Source: Labilibaculum sp. K2S (GTDB taxonomy: Bacteria > Bacteroidota > Bacteroidia > Bacteroidales > Marinifilaceae). From it: DNA of 50,957 nucleotides. Below are positions 25,984-35,823 of the stretch, piece by piece (position 1 is the first letter of the stretch; each line of letters starts with the position of its first letter). The notes beneath the pieces are model-generated. The model saw only the letters and a list, made by a program, of their open reading frames with translations, was not told where the DNA came from and searched no databases. The translations under genes and the position numbers were made by a program. The DNA is taken from assembly GCF_030372765.1 (NCBI RefSeq), contig NZ_JAUCMW010000027.1, positions 1 through 50,957 on the forward strand, given 5' to 3'.

Positions 25984-27342
25984 TTAAAAAGTAAGCGTAA
26001 AACTGGTTTTTTCGTTTGGAATTGACTGTGCAGTAATGGTTCCACCGTGTAATCGCAATATCTGTTTTGACAGACTTAGTCCAATACCAGATCCTTTAGG
26101 TTTTGTTGTGAAAAATGGAATGAACACTTTGTCAAGTACTTCTTTTATAATGCCTTGTCCGTTATCGCTTATTTGAATTGATATTCTGCCTCTTTTGTTC
26201 ATAAAGGCTTTTAGTTCAATTTTTGGATCGGTAGTGTGTTCTAGTGCGTGAATAGAGTTTTTAATTAAATTGATTAAAACCTGTTCAAGTAGTTGTTCGT
26301 CGGCAGACAGTTCCAAACTTTCAGGGTTGATGCTAATCTCACATTTGATGCCTTTTCTCTTAATTTCCTCCTCCATCAGACGATGAATGTTGCTAAAAAG
26401 CTTCTCTATCTGAAAAATGCCAAAATTTGGCTTTGGGATTTTTGTAAGATTCCGATAAGTATCTACAAAATGCAAAAGTCCGGAACTTCTTTTATGGATT
26501 GTTTCAAGAGCCAGTTTAACCTCGTTCAGTGTCTCCAGATCCTCATCTTGAAACTTGTTGGTGTTGTTTTCGCCAAAGTCATCAAGAATTGTTGTTAGAG
26601 TGGTAGAAAGGGAAGAGATTGGCGTAATTGAATTCATAATCTCATGAGTAAGCACCCGAATTAGTTTTTGCCAGGATTCAATTTCCTGTTCTTCCAATTC
26701 GTATTGGATGTTTTTAATTGATACAAGTATTACTTGCCGGTTGTTAATTTTAAACTCGGTAGCGTAAATAGCAAGCTTTAAGATATCTTCATTGTCAACA
26801 ACTTTAACAAGAGTATTTTCTCCATGCTTAAGGCTTAGCAGGCAATTTACAAGCTCCTCGCTAAAATTGCTTAGGTCTTGTATTCTTTTAAGATTGCTTA
26901 CCTGAAAAAGTTTCTTAGAGGCATTGTTAATCATTTCTACTTTGCCATCGCGGTGAAATGCAATTAAACTAATTCCAATGTGTTGAATTACAGTTTGCAA
27001 ATAGAAATAATGCTCTTCTTTTTCAGCTCGTATTTTTTGAAAATCAGTAATTACTGCATTGAAAGATTCCTGCAATTTATCAAATGAACTTCCAAGACCC
27101 TGAACCTGGAAATTTCGTGTGAAGTCAGAATATCGTATGGATTCCAGAAAATTCTTTAGCAGGCGATTGGTTTTTTCAACGTACTTAATAATTTCATATA
27201 TTTGATAAATAATCGCAATAAAGGTAAGGCTTGCTGTGAAGTAGAGGCTCTTTTTTGCAATTAAGTAAAATAATAAGAATATCGTTGCTGAGAGCACGAT
27301 GATTCTTATTATAAAATTAATCCGGAAGCTTTTATAAACCAT
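25984..27342 (-). CDS. Membrane sensor histidine kinase (NtrB-like output)
   Basis: 452 residues. Two transmembrane helices at about residues 8-28 and 33-53 with only a tiny outside loop, so it probably senses in or through the membrane, or inside the cell. A linker leads to a PAS-like domain (about 110-200). The dimerisation/phosphoacceptor domain has H233 in LTHEIMNSITPIS. The ATPase domain has N-box NLIKNSIHAL, DNGQGI and GSGIGLSLSKQILRLHGG. The start codon lies inside the end of the response regulator gene (11-bp overlap), so the pair is translationally coupled. Confidence 0.94.
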   Translation of the reverse strand: MVYKSFRINFIIRIIVLSATIFLLFYLIAKKSLYFTASLTFIAIIYQIYEIIKYVEKTNRLLKNFLESIRYSDFTRNFQVQGLGSSFDKLQESFNAVITDFQKIRAEKEEHYFYLQTVIQHIGISLIAFHRDGKVEMINNASKKLFQVSNLKRIQDLSNFSEELVNCLLSLKHGENTLVKVVDNEDILKLAIYATEFKINNRQVILVSIKNIQYELEEQEIESWQKLIRVLTHEIMNSITPISSLSTTLTTILDDFGENNTNKFQDEDLETLNEVKLALETIHKRSSGLLHFVDTYRNLTKIPKPNFGIFQIEKLFSNIHRLMEEEIKRKGIKCEISINPESLELSADEQLLEQVLINLIKNSIHALEHTTDPKIELKAFMNKRGRISIQISDNGQGIIKEVLDKVFIPFFTTKPKGSGIGLSLSKQILRLHGGTITAQSIPNEKTSFTLTF

Positions 27343-28711
27343 ATTTTTCTAGTCTTCGATAAAGAGATGTGCGTGTAAGACCTAATTCTCCTGCCGCTTT
27401 GGAAATATTCCCTTTGTTTGTTTTCAATACTTTCTGGATGATATTTTTTTCAACTTCCTCAAGGTTATAGGAGTCAAATTCAACATCATCCTGACCATTT
27501 CGTTCAATGCTGACTTGGAAATCGGACGGATCCAGATTTCGATCATCCGCCATAATGATTGCCCGCTCCATTAAATGTTGAAGTTCTCTCACGTTTCCAG
27601 GCCAACTGTAATCGTAAAGTTTGTTTAAACAAGCTTTTGAGAGAGGGTTGATGCCTTTTTTATACTTTTTAGAATATATTTCAAGAAAATGATTTGCCAA
27701 AAGTGGTATGTCTTCGTATCGTTCTCTTAAAGCTGGAAGACTTATTTCTACAGTGTTGATTCTGTATAGAAGATCCTGACGATATCTGTCTTCTGATGCC
27801 ATTTGTTTTAGTGGCATATTGGTTGCGCATATCAAACGGATATCGATAGGAATTGGCTTGTTTGATCCAACTCGAATTACTTCTCTTCTCTCTAAAACTG
27901 TTAATAGTTTTGCTTGCATCGGCAGGCTTAAATTTCCAATTTCATCTAAGAACAGGGTTCCGCCGGAGGCAATCTCAAATCGGCCGGGACGGTCGGCACG
28001 GGCATCTGTAAATGCACCTTTTACATGCCCAAACAGTTCACTTTCGAATAGGTTTTCATTTATAGATCCAAGATCAACGCTGATAAAAACTTCATCTTTC
28101 CTTGATGAGTTTCGATGTAGTGCTCTTGCAACCAGTTCTTTACCAGTTCCGTTTTCGCCAAGAATCAAGACGTTGGCATCTGTTACCGCCACTTTTGTAA
28201 TGGTTGAGAATACCTGCTGCATTTCAGGAGATGTACCAATAAAGTCATTAAACGGTTGGTCGAGAACTGCATTTAATTCTTTTTGTTTTGTTTTTAGTTC
28301 TTTGACTTCATCTTTCGATCTGCGTAGTTTTATTGCTGATGAGATGGTGGCAAGAAGTTTTTCGTTCTGCCATGGTTTTAATATGAAGTCTGTAGCGCCA
28401 GCTTTTATAGCTTTTACCGATTTTTCGATATCACCATATGCAGTAATAAACAATACAACCGCCTGTGGATCAATTTCAAGTATTTTATTTAGCCAATGAT
28501 ATCCTTCCTGGCCACTAATTGCGTCTTTTGTAAAATTCATGTCAAGCAACACAACATCATAATGATCTTGTTTCATGAGCTTGGGAATCATTTCCGGATT
28601 AGACTCTGTGTGTATTAATTCTACGTGTTGTTTAAGAAGCAGCTTTAAAGAAAACAGGATGTCTTCGTTATCATCAATAGCTAATATATTGCCGTTTTTT
28701 TGATTTGCCAT
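27332..28711 (-). CDS. Sigma-54-dependent response regulator (NtrC family)
   Basis: 459 residues. The receiver domain (about 8-125) has D13, D14 and phosphoacceptor D57 (VVLLDMNF). The AAA+ domain has Walker A GENGTGKE and the sigma-54 contact loop GAFTDA (residues 232-237) in place of canonical GAFTGA. It also has LFLDEIGNL and the WPGNVREL motif. The C-terminal Fis-type helix-turn-helix is GNISKAAGELGLTRTSLYRRL. GAFTDA recurs in Bacteroidota activators, so the protein is probably functional. It faces the transport operon, which has a sigma-54-like promoter. Confidence 0.95.
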   Translation of the reverse strand: MANQKNGNILAIDDNEDILFSLKLLLKQHVELIHTESNPEMIPKLMKQDHYDVVLLDMNFTKDAISGQEGYHWLNKILEIDPQAVVLFITAYGDIEKSVKAIKAGATDFILKPWQNEKLLATISSAIKLRRSKDEVKELKTKQKELNAVLDQPFNDFIGTSPEMQQVFSTITKVAVTDANVLILGENGTGKELVARALHRNSSRKDEVFISVDLGSINENLFESELFGHVKGAFTDARADRPGRFEIASGGTLFLDEIGNLSLPMQAKLLTVLERREVIRVGSNKPIPIDIRLICATNMPLKQMASEDRYRQDLLYRINTVEISLPALRERYEDIPLLANHFLEIYSKKYKKGINPLSKACLNKLYDYSWPGNVRELQHLMERAIIMADDRNLDPSDFQVSIERNGQDDVEFDSYNLEEVEKNIIQKVLKTNKGNISKAAGELGLTRTSLYRRLEKYGL

Positions 28712-28898
28712 AATTTGAATTAATTTGTCGTTTCAGGTTGTAGTACATAAATAGGAATCCAAGTTATCATTAAAATTTTGAAAATAAAAGAAAAATGTTC
28801 GCATACGTACAGTTCTTGTATTGTTTTCGTTCACAGATGCGTGGGAATCAATAGGTTTTGGTTTTTCAAGGAATTGTTAATCAATGTTAAAAGTGTTT

Positions 28899-28913
28899 TG
28901 GCATGAAAGTGGC
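28899..28913 (+). promoter_or_regulatory. Candidate sigma-54 (-24/-12) promoter of the efflux operon
   Basis: TGGCAT at 28899-28904, five bases, then TGGC at 28910-28913. The GG and GC doublets have the required spacing. Against TGGCAC-N5-TTGC it has one pyrimidine change (C to T) and one T-to-G change. The start codon is 46 bp downstream. It faces an NtrC-family gene, which supports it. Confidence 0.55.
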
Positions 28914-28959
28914 TATATTGCAGTTGTGTTTGAAAAAGGATTAAAAAAGTCAAATTATA

Positions 28960-30210
28960 ATGGATAGAATTATTGAAAAGAAAGCTTGGTATTTACTAAG
29001 GAAAAATTGGTATTTAGCGGGAGCCGTTCTAGGCGTTGTTATCTTGTATACAGCATTTTTGGGAGAGTCAGGATCCCGACTGCGTGTTGATGCAGAGAAA
29101 ATTTCAATTGGAGATGTGAAAACCGATTATTTTCAGGAATATATTGCGCGAACGGGAACGGTTAATCCAATTACCACTGTTTATTTAGATGCTATTGAAG
29201 GAGGACGTGTGGAAGAGATACTTCTGGAAGAAGGAAGTATGGTTAAAAAGGGTGATGTAATTCTTCGTTTGAGCAATTCCGAGCTCAATTTGCAAATACT
29301 AAATTCTGAAGCTGGTTTTACTGAGCAAGTAAATAGATTAAGGGATACCCGTTTGAGCATGGAACAGGATCGTTTGAATGTAAGAAGAAGTTTGTTGGAT
29401 ATAGATTTAAGTTTGGCAAAGAGTAAAAGAGCTTATCAGAGAAATAAAATTTTCTTTGAGAAGGATTTAATTTCCCGGGAAGAATTCGACGAGTCAAATG
29501 ATAATTACAATTACTATAAAAAAACCAGAGAGTTGCTTTTGGAGAGACAAAAAACCGATTCTCTCGCACGTACCATTCAAATTCAACGATTGGATGCCAA
29601 TTTGAAAAACATGGAAAACAATCTGGAAATGGTTCGTGCAAAACTTCAGAATTTAAATGTAAAAGCACCTGTTGATGGTCAGTTGGGATCTTTAAATGTT
29701 GAATTGGGAGAGTCGAAGTCAAGAGGGCAGCGTTTAGGACAGGTGAATGTATTGGATAATTATAAAATAAACGCGATGGTTGACGAACTCTACATTGCAC
29801 GGTTAAATAAAGGATTAAAGGCTAAATTTAGTTTTAGTGGCGTTGATTATAATTTAGTGGTTTATAAGGTATATCCGGAAGTACGTGGTGGTCAGTTCGA
29901 AATTGATATGAAATTTGTTGGTGAGCTTCCTCCTGGAATAAGAACCGGGCAAACATTTAGAACAAAAATAGAATTGGGAGAACCTCGGGAGGCTGTTTTG
30001 ATTCAAAGAGGAGGTTTCTTTCAAAGTACAGGTGGACAATGGATATTCGTTGTGGATCCCAGTGGTGCTTTTGCCACGAAACGAGCAATTAAATTGGGAA
30101 ATCAGAATCCGATGTATTATGAGGTTCTTGAGGGCTTGAAACCGGGAGAGAGGGTTGTAACAAATAGCTATGAATCTTACGGGGATGTTGATAAATTGGT
30201 TTTAAAGTAA
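28960..30210 (+). CDS. HlyD-type periplasmic adaptor of a tripartite ABC exporter
   Basis: 416 residues with an N-terminal membrane anchor (about residues 18-36). The biotinyl-lipoyl-like half motifs are EGGRVEEILLEEGSMVKKGDVILRL, split in the usual way around a long coiled coil (about residues 120-240), closing at LNVKAPVDGQLGSLNVELGE. A beta-barrel and membrane-proximal domain follow. This is the MacA/HlyD layout. The second gene starts 4 bp after its stop. With the FtsX-type permeases and ATPase it should form a MacAB-like pump; an outer-membrane TolC partner is not in this window. Confidence 0.92.
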   Translation: MDRIIEKKAWYLLRKNWYLAGAVLGVVILYTAFLGESGSRLRVDAEKISIGDVKTDYFQEYIARTGTVNPITTVYLDAIEGGRVEEILLEEGSMVKKGDVILRLSNSELNLQILNSEAGFTEQVNRLRDTRLSMEQDRLNVRRSLLDIDLSLAKSKRAYQRNKIFFEKDLISREEFDESNDNYNYYKKTRELLLERQKTDSLARTIQIQRLDANLKNMENNLEMVRAKLQNLNVKAPVDGQLGSLNVELGESKSRGQRLGQVNVLDNYKINAMVDELYIARLNKGLKAKFSFSGVDYNLVVYKVYPEVRGGQFEIDMKFVGELPPGIRTGQTFRTKIELGEPREAVLIQRGGFFQSTGGQWIFVVDPSGAFATKRAIKLGNQNPMYYEVLEGLKPGERVVTNSYESYGDVDKLVLK

Positions 30211-30214
30211 GTGG

Positions 30215-32563
30215 ATGTTAAAAATTCTATTGAATACCGTTTTACGAAGTTTATATCGGCAAAAAGCCTATTCTTTGATGAATATTATAGGATTAGCAAC
30301 CGGTGTGACATGTACATTACTCATTTTAATATGGGTAGAATATGAAACGGGATTTGATAAGTTTCATGAGGATATTGATCAGGTTTACAGTGTATATGAG
30401 AATCAAAACTATGCAGATGGGGATGTCTTTTCGGTATATTCAACGCCTGGACCGTTAGCAGAATCAATAAAAAAAACTTTTCCTGAAATAAAGTATTCTA
30501 CCAGAATGGTTACCACCTGGGGACAATTGATTCTTTCTGTGGACGGGAAAAGTTTTGTTGAAGATGGCGGGAAAATTGTTGACGCAGATTTCTTTCAGAT
30601 TTTTACTTTTCCTATCGTAGAAGGTGAAAAAGAGAATCCCTTTAAGGAGGAAAATTCAATTGTACTTACAGAGAAGCTCGCTCAGAAATTGTTCGGTGAA
30701 TTGGATCCAATTGGAAGACACATTGGGATAAATTCCAGATTTGATTATATCGTTTCAGCTGTGATTCAAAATCCGCCGGCTAATTCATCAATAACTTTCG
30801 ACTTTATTCTTCCTTTTCAATTTTTTGGGAAGTTGTGGGCTTATGATTTAAACGATTGGGAGGCAAATACTTTTCACACATTTATTAAAGTAGAGGAAGG
30901 GGTTGATTCTGATAATTTGGAGGTTCAGTTACAAGCATATATTAAAGATCGCATTAAGAATTCAAATGTTGATCTTGCTCTTCAGGCTTTTGTTAAGTAT
31001 CATTTGTATGCGATTAACACGAATAAAGTTGGTTCAATTTGGTATGTGAGAGTATTCCTTCTGGTAGCTGTTTTAATACTTTTAATTGCTTGTTTTAATT
31101 ATATGAATTTGGCAACAGCCAGATCGGAAAGAAGAGCAAAAGAAGTTGCTATTAGAAAAGTAGTTGGAGCTCAGCGAAAAGGATTAATCGGTTTGTTTCT
31201 TGGCGAATCGATATTTTTCACATTAATATCCTTAGGAATTGCTGTTGTTTTGGTTGAATTACTACTGCCTGTTTTTAGCGATTTAACGGAAAGGGACTTA
31301 TCATTGGGGATAAATAATATAAAATTTTTATTTAGTGTTTCGGGTATTGTATTGCTTACTGGAATTGTGTCAGGAAGTTATCCGGCATTGTTTCTGTCTT
31401 CTTTTCTGCCAATTCATGTAATTAAAGGTGTTTCAAGAAAAGATTCCGCTCTACTCAGGAAGGTGTTGGTGGTTATTCAATTTAGCATGTCGATAGCCCT
31501 GTTTATTTGTTCAGGGATTATTTATCAGCAACTGAAATTTTTAAGGGAATCGGATGTTGGTTACAATAAGAACGATTTGATTTACATTGAGATGGTGGAT
31601 GATTTTAATTCTATTTATCCGAAGTTAAAAAATGAGTTGATTAAAATCCAGGGAGTTTATTGGGTAACTGCAGCAAACCAGATGCCGGTGAATTTTACAA
31701 ATTCAACATGGGATGTAGATTGGCCCGGAAAAATAAAAGATTCTGATGATATCTTGTTTCAATTGTCTTTTGTGGATTATGATTTCATTGAGACTTTTGA
31801 AATGGATGTGATTCAAGGAAGGGGATTTTCCAAATTGCATGGCGGGGATAGCTTGAAATTTATTATTAATGAATCGGCTGCAGAAAAGATGAATATGGTT
31901 CATACCATTGGTGAACCTTTACGGATTTGGGGCTATTCGGGCGAGGTGATAGGTATTGTTAAGGATTTTAATTTTAATAGTCTTCAGGTTGGAGTGGAAC
32001 CTTTAATTATGATGCGAAATCCGGATGCTTTTAAATATATAGGTATTCGAATTGGAGAAGATGTGGATCCAATTCTAAATAAAATAAGAACGGTTTGGGA
32101 TTCAGCAGTTCCGGATATTCCGTTTACTTATCGATTTTTGGAAGAGGACTTTAAATATTTTTATACGGCTGAATCAAGAATGAGTAAAATATTTATTTCA
32201 TTTACAATAATAGCTTTTATTATTTCATGTTTGGGTTTGTTTGGTTTGGTTTCCTTTGTAACAGAACGGAAATCTCGTGAGATGGCACTAAGGAAGGTGT
32301 TTGGAGCTAATATGGATACTGTATTTCAGTTGTTGTTGAAAGAATTTTTTAAATGGGTAATGCTTTCCAATGTCATTGCTTGGGTACTTTCATTTTTTGT
32401 GATGGAGTGGTGGTTAAAAGGATTTGCGTATCGAATAGATATTGGAATTGGAATTTTTATCTTGTCAGGGTTTGTGTCTCTGTTGATAACCTTCATAACA
32501 GTTTATCAGCAAATATGGAAATTAGCTTTGAAAACTCCTGTACGAGTGTTAAAGTATGAATAA
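30215..32563 (+). CDS. FtsX/MacB-type ABC permease (first copy)
   Basis: 782 residues. N-terminal transmembrane helix (about 20-42), a large periplasmic domain of the MacB_PCD type, then an FtsX block of three helices (around 280-400, with YMNLATARSERRAKEVAIRKVVGA), a second periplasmic domain, and a second FtsX block (SRMSKIFISFTIIAFIISCLGLFG then REMALRKVFGANMD). The protein ends VRVLKYE. Permeases with two FtsX blocks are typical of Bacteroidota. It carries no ATPase domain, so it depends on the separate ATPase gene 18 bp downstream. The substrate is unknown. Confidence 0.93.
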   Translation: MLKILLNTVLRSLYRQKAYSLMNIIGLATGVTCTLLILIWVEYETGFDKFHEDIDQVYSVYENQNYADGDVFSVYSTPGPLAESIKKTFPEIKYSTRMVTTWGQLILSVDGKSFVEDGGKIVDADFFQIFTFPIVEGEKENPFKEENSIVLTEKLAQKLFGELDPIGRHIGINSRFDYIVSAVIQNPPANSSITFDFILPFQFFGKLWAYDLNDWEANTFHTFIKVEEGVDSDNLEVQLQAYIKDRIKNSNVDLALQAFVKYHLYAINTNKVGSIWYVRVFLLVAVLILLIACFNYMNLATARSERRAKEVAIRKVVGAQRKGLIGLFLGESIFFTLISLGIAVVLVELLLPVFSDLTERDLSLGINNIKFLFSVSGIVLLTGIVSGSYPALFLSSFLPIHVIKGVSRKDSALLRKVLVVIQFSMSIALFICSGIIYQQLKFLRESDVGYNKNDLIYIEMVDDFNSIYPKLKNELIKIQGVYWVTAANQMPVNFTNSTWDVDWPGKIKDSDDILFQLSFVDYDFIETFEMDVIQGRGFSKLHGGDSLKFIINESAAEKMNMVHTIGEPLRIWGYSGEVIGIVKDFNFNSLQVGVEPLIMMRNPDAFKYIGIRIGEDVDPILNKIRTVWDSAVPDIPFTYRFLEEDFKYFYTAESRMSKIFISFTIIAFIISCLGLFGLVSFVTERKSREMALRKVFGANMDTVFQLLLKEFFKWVMLSNVIAWVLSFFVMEWWLKGFAYRIDIGIGIFILSGFVSLLITFITVYQQIWKLALKTPVRVLKYE

Positions 32564-32581
32564 GTGATTGTTTAAATAGAT

Positions 32582-33271
32582 ATGGCTATGATTAATACTA
32601 AAAATTTAATTAAAGTTTTCAGAACCGATGAGGTGGAAACTACGGCATTAAATAATGTCAATCTGGAAATTAATAAAGGCGAATTTGTTGCAATAATGGG
32701 GCCGTCGGGATGCGGTAAGTCAACTTTATTGAATATTATTGGTTTGCTTGACAATCCAAGTGAAGGAGAGTTGCATTTTAACGGTTATCAGGTAGAGAAC
32801 TACACTGAAAGGCAAAGAACAAATTTGAGAAAAGAAAACATTGGTTTTGTTTTTCAAAGTTTTAATTTGATTGATGAATTGACTGTTTTTGAAAATGTTG
32901 AATTGCCTCTTTTGTATATGAAAGTGTCTGGAGCAGAGAGAAAAAGAAGAGTGAATGAGGCTTTGGAAAGAATGAATATTGCTCATAGAGCTAAGCATTT
33001 TCCTCAGCAATTATCTGGTGGACAGCAACAAAGGGTTGCTATTGCGCGAGCAGTTATTTCAAATCCCAAATTGATTTTAGCGGATGAGCCAACGGGTAAT
33101 CTGGATTCTGCTAACGGAGAAGAGGTAATGAATCTTTTAACTCAGCTTAATGAGGAAGGAACTACAATAATCATGGTAACTCACTCGCCATCAGATGCAG
33201 ATCGAAGTCATCGTATTATTCAGTTGTTTGACGGACATATTGTAACTGAGAATATGAGACAAAAGCTTTAG
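32582..33271 (+). CDS. MacB/LolD-type ABC transporter ATPase
   Basis: 229-residue nucleotide-binding protein with a complete set of motifs: Walker A GPSGCGKS (residues 40-47), Q-loop VFQSFNLIDELTVFENV, signature LSGGQQQRVAIARA, Walker B LILADEPTGNLDS, and H-loop MVTHSPSDAD. It belongs to the MacB/LolD/FtsE group that couples to FtsX-type permeases. It lies between the two permease genes and presumably energises both. Confidence 0.95.
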   Translation: MAMINTKNLIKVFRTDEVETTALNNVNLEINKGEFVAIMGPSGCGKSTLLNIIGLLDNPSEGELHFNGYQVENYTERQRTNLRKENIGFVFQSFNLIDELTVFENVELPLLYMKVSGAERKRRVNEALERMNIAHRAKHFPQQLSGGQQQRVAIARAVISNPKLILADEPTGNLDSANGEEVMNLLTQLNEEGTTIIMVTHSPSDADRSHRIIQLFDGHIVTENMRQKL

Positions 33272-33348
33272 AAAGAAAATATTATCGTTATTAATCAATT
33301 CTTAGGTTCAAATTCTGAAAAATTGAGCTACATATTAATCAGGCAAGT

Positions 33349-35787
33349 ATGTTTAAGAATTTCTTCATTACACTTTTTCGAAATTTTTCCAGAAACAAAT
33401 TCTATACAACAATCAATGTTGTTGGTTTATCGGTGGGGTTAATTTGTACAATTTTGATTTTACTGTTTGTTCAGGATGAATTATCATACGATAAGTACAA
33501 TGTGAATCATGAACGAATCATTCGTTTGGGATCGGATTTTACATTGAGTGGAAAGAGAGACCGTGTTGCGACATCGCCTTTGCCATTCGGGCCAACTTTT
33601 GTTGAGGAATTTCCCGAGGTGGAGCAATTTGTGCGTTTTCAAGGCTCAGGAAGACAGCAGTTTAAATATGATGATAAAGAGTTTTATGAAGAGCATATCG
33701 CTTTTGTTGATTCTTCTGTGTTTACCATTTTTAGCTTTCCCTTGCTAAAAGGAGATCCCGAAAAAGCGCTTACGCAACCTTATTCAATAGTGCTGAATGA
33801 AACTCTGGCCGATAAGTATTTTAACGACGAGGATCCAATAGGAAAGATATTGCTTGTTGGTGAAAATGTAGCCTATACAGTTCGTGGAGTCATGAAAGAT
33901 CTCCCTTCCAACAGCCACTTTAAATATAATGCTTTCTATTCCATGAAAACATTGGAAAGCATAAGGGGAGCGGAGCAATTTAACAGTCAGCAACCAATTT
34001 CATTTTGGTCATTTAATAATTACACGTTTCTACTCTTAAAAGAAAATTCAGAAGCTGATGCTATTCTCGAAAAGTTTCCGGCTTACTATGAGAAATACAT
34101 GAAGGAGCTTGGAAATCAACTGGGAGTTTCCTACAAATTAATAATTCAGCATCTTGGAGATATTCATTTAAGATCACAATTGCAATGGGATGCTCCAACC
34201 GGAAATATAAAATACATTTATATTCTAACAGCGATTGCCATCTTTATTTTGTCCATAGCAAGTATTAATTACATGAACATGGCGACGGCACGATCCTCTA
34301 AACGAGCAAAGGAGGTTGGTATTCGTAAAGTTGTTGGTGCGCAAAAAGAGAATATCATTCGTCAGTTTATGATGGAGAGTATATCTTTAACAGTGTTTGC
34401 TCTTATTATAGCCTTAATATGCGTTGAGTTATTGTTGCCTCTGTTTAATCAGTTGGTAAATAAGGATCTTACATTGAGTGTTTTGGATACTCCGGAGGTG
34501 ATCCTGTTTAATGTAATTCTTGCCGTCCTCTTAGGTCTTTTCTCGGGTAGTTATCCTGCTTTTTATTTGTCTTCAATTCAGCCGGTTTTTATTCTAAAAG
34601 GAAGAAATGGCAGAGGTGGGGCAAATGGGTTTTTGCGAAAATTGCTTGTGATCTCGCAGTTCACAGTTTCAGCCATGATGATTAGCGGAACTATCATTGT
34701 TGCATCTCAGTTCCTGTATATGAATAGTATGGATGTGGGATTTAATAAAAAAGATATTGTAGTCTCGGTTATTCGCGATTCAGTATTGCGGACTAGAATA
34801 GATGCGTTGAAAATGGAGCTGAAGAAAAACCCTAATATAAAGGCTGTTGCAACTTCGAGTTCATTAATTGGTTTTGGAGGATCGAAAACGGTGCATTTGT
34901 ACGAGAGTGATGAAGGGATGCAGCAGTATGCATTAAATTTCAATGTTATTGATTTCGATTATATCGATTTAATGGAAATGGATATTCTGAAAGGAAGAAA
35001 TTTTAATCGGGAGATTCCGTCGGACACCGTTAATGCATTTATCGTTAATGAGTCGGCTGCAATTAAATTTAACTGGGGCGAAAATGCCTTAGAGAAAAAG
35101 CTTCAGGTAGGAGTGGATATTGATGGTGTTGAAGAAGGAGGAGACGTTCAATTGGGAGAGGTGATTGGTGTAATTCGGGATTTTAATTATCAGCCTCTTA
35201 AAGATTTAATTGAACCGATGAACCTTATTGTTTCGGAAAATCCTGATTACCGAAGGAATTTGCACGTGAAAATTAATTCTGAGAATAGAAAAGAGACCCT
35301 ACAATATATTGAAAAAGTATGGAATGAGTTCTGTCCCAATATGTCGTTTGGTTATTCCTTTTTAGATGATAGAATGAAAGAAAATTATGAGCCGGAAGAA
35401 AGACTGGCATGGATTTTTTCAATTTTTTCTTTAATAAGTATTTTAATTGCATCCATGGGACTTTTTGGATTGTCCTCTTTTATGGCTGAACAACGAACCA
35501 AAGAACTGGGCATTCGGAAAGTATTGGGTGCATCGGTAGGTAAGTTGGTGTATTTGCTGACTCGCGAATTCATCAGGTTAATTTTAATCGCCAATATCAT
35601 AGCTGTTCCAATCTCTTATTGGGCTTTAAGTTCTTGGTTGAACGATTTTCCTTATCGCATTTCAATTGGCATTTGGATATTTGTTGTCACCCTAATTGTT
35701 TCTTTAGTGATTGGATTGTTTACTGTTGCATGGCAATCTTATCGGGCGGCAAGTTCCGACCCAATTAAGGCAATTAAATATGAATAA
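33349..35787 (+). CDS. FtsX/MacB-type ABC permease (second copy)
   Basis: 812 residues, a clear paralogue of the first permease: the same order of N-terminal helix, periplasmic domain, FtsX block (YMNMATARSSKRAKEVGIRKVVGA), second periplasmic domain, and FtsX block (RTKELGIRKVLGASVGKLV), ending IKAIKYE. The two could form a heterodimer around a dimer of the ATPase, or two alternative homodimeric pumps sharing adaptor and ATPase. A 77-bp gap with no obvious terminator separates it from the ATPase gene. A small hairpin (35795-35808, AAGGT-AGAA-ACCTT) follows and may terminate weakly. Confidence 0.93.
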   Translation: MFKNFFITLFRNFSRNKFYTTINVVGLSVGLICTILILLFVQDELSYDKYNVNHERIIRLGSDFTLSGKRDRVATSPLPFGPTFVEEFPEVEQFVRFQGSGRQQFKYDDKEFYEEHIAFVDSSVFTIFSFPLLKGDPEKALTQPYSIVLNETLADKYFNDEDPIGKILLVGENVAYTVRGVMKDLPSNSHFKYNAFYSMKTLESIRGAEQFNSQQPISFWSFNNYTFLLLKENSEADAILEKFPAYYEKYMKELGNQLGVSYKLIIQHLGDIHLRSQLQWDAPTGNIKYIYILTAIAIFILSIASINYMNMATARSSKRAKEVGIRKVVGAQKENIIRQFMMESISLTVFALIIALICVELLLPLFNQLVNKDLTLSVLDTPEVILFNVILAVLLGLFSGSYPAFYLSSIQPVFILKGRNGRGGANGFLRKLLVISQFTVSAMMISGTIIVASQFLYMNSMDVGFNKKDIVVSVIRDSVLRTRIDALKMELKKNPNIKAVATSSSLIGFGGSKTVHLYESDEGMQQYALNFNVIDFDYIDLMEMDILKGRNFNREIPSDTVNAFIVNESAAIKFNWGENALEKKLQVGVDIDGVEEGGDVQLGEVIGVIRDFNYQPLKDLIEPMNLIVSENPDYRRNLHVKINSENRKETLQYIEKVWNEFCPNMSFGYSFLDDRMKENYEPEERLAWIFSIFSLISILIASMGLFGLSSFMAEQRTKELGIRKVLGASVGKLVYLLTREFIRLILIANIIAVPISYWALSSWLNDFPYRISIGIWIFVVTLIVSLVIGLFTVAWQSYRAASSDPIKAIKYE

Positions 35788-35823
35788 ATTCAATAAGGTA
35801 GAAACCTTCTAAATTTTTTACTC

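Noticed and set aside
27819..28499. 226-residue plus-strand open frame
   Set aside because: It is antisense to the AAA+ part of the sigma-54 response regulator, whose motifs are clearly coding. The frame has no recognisable domain.
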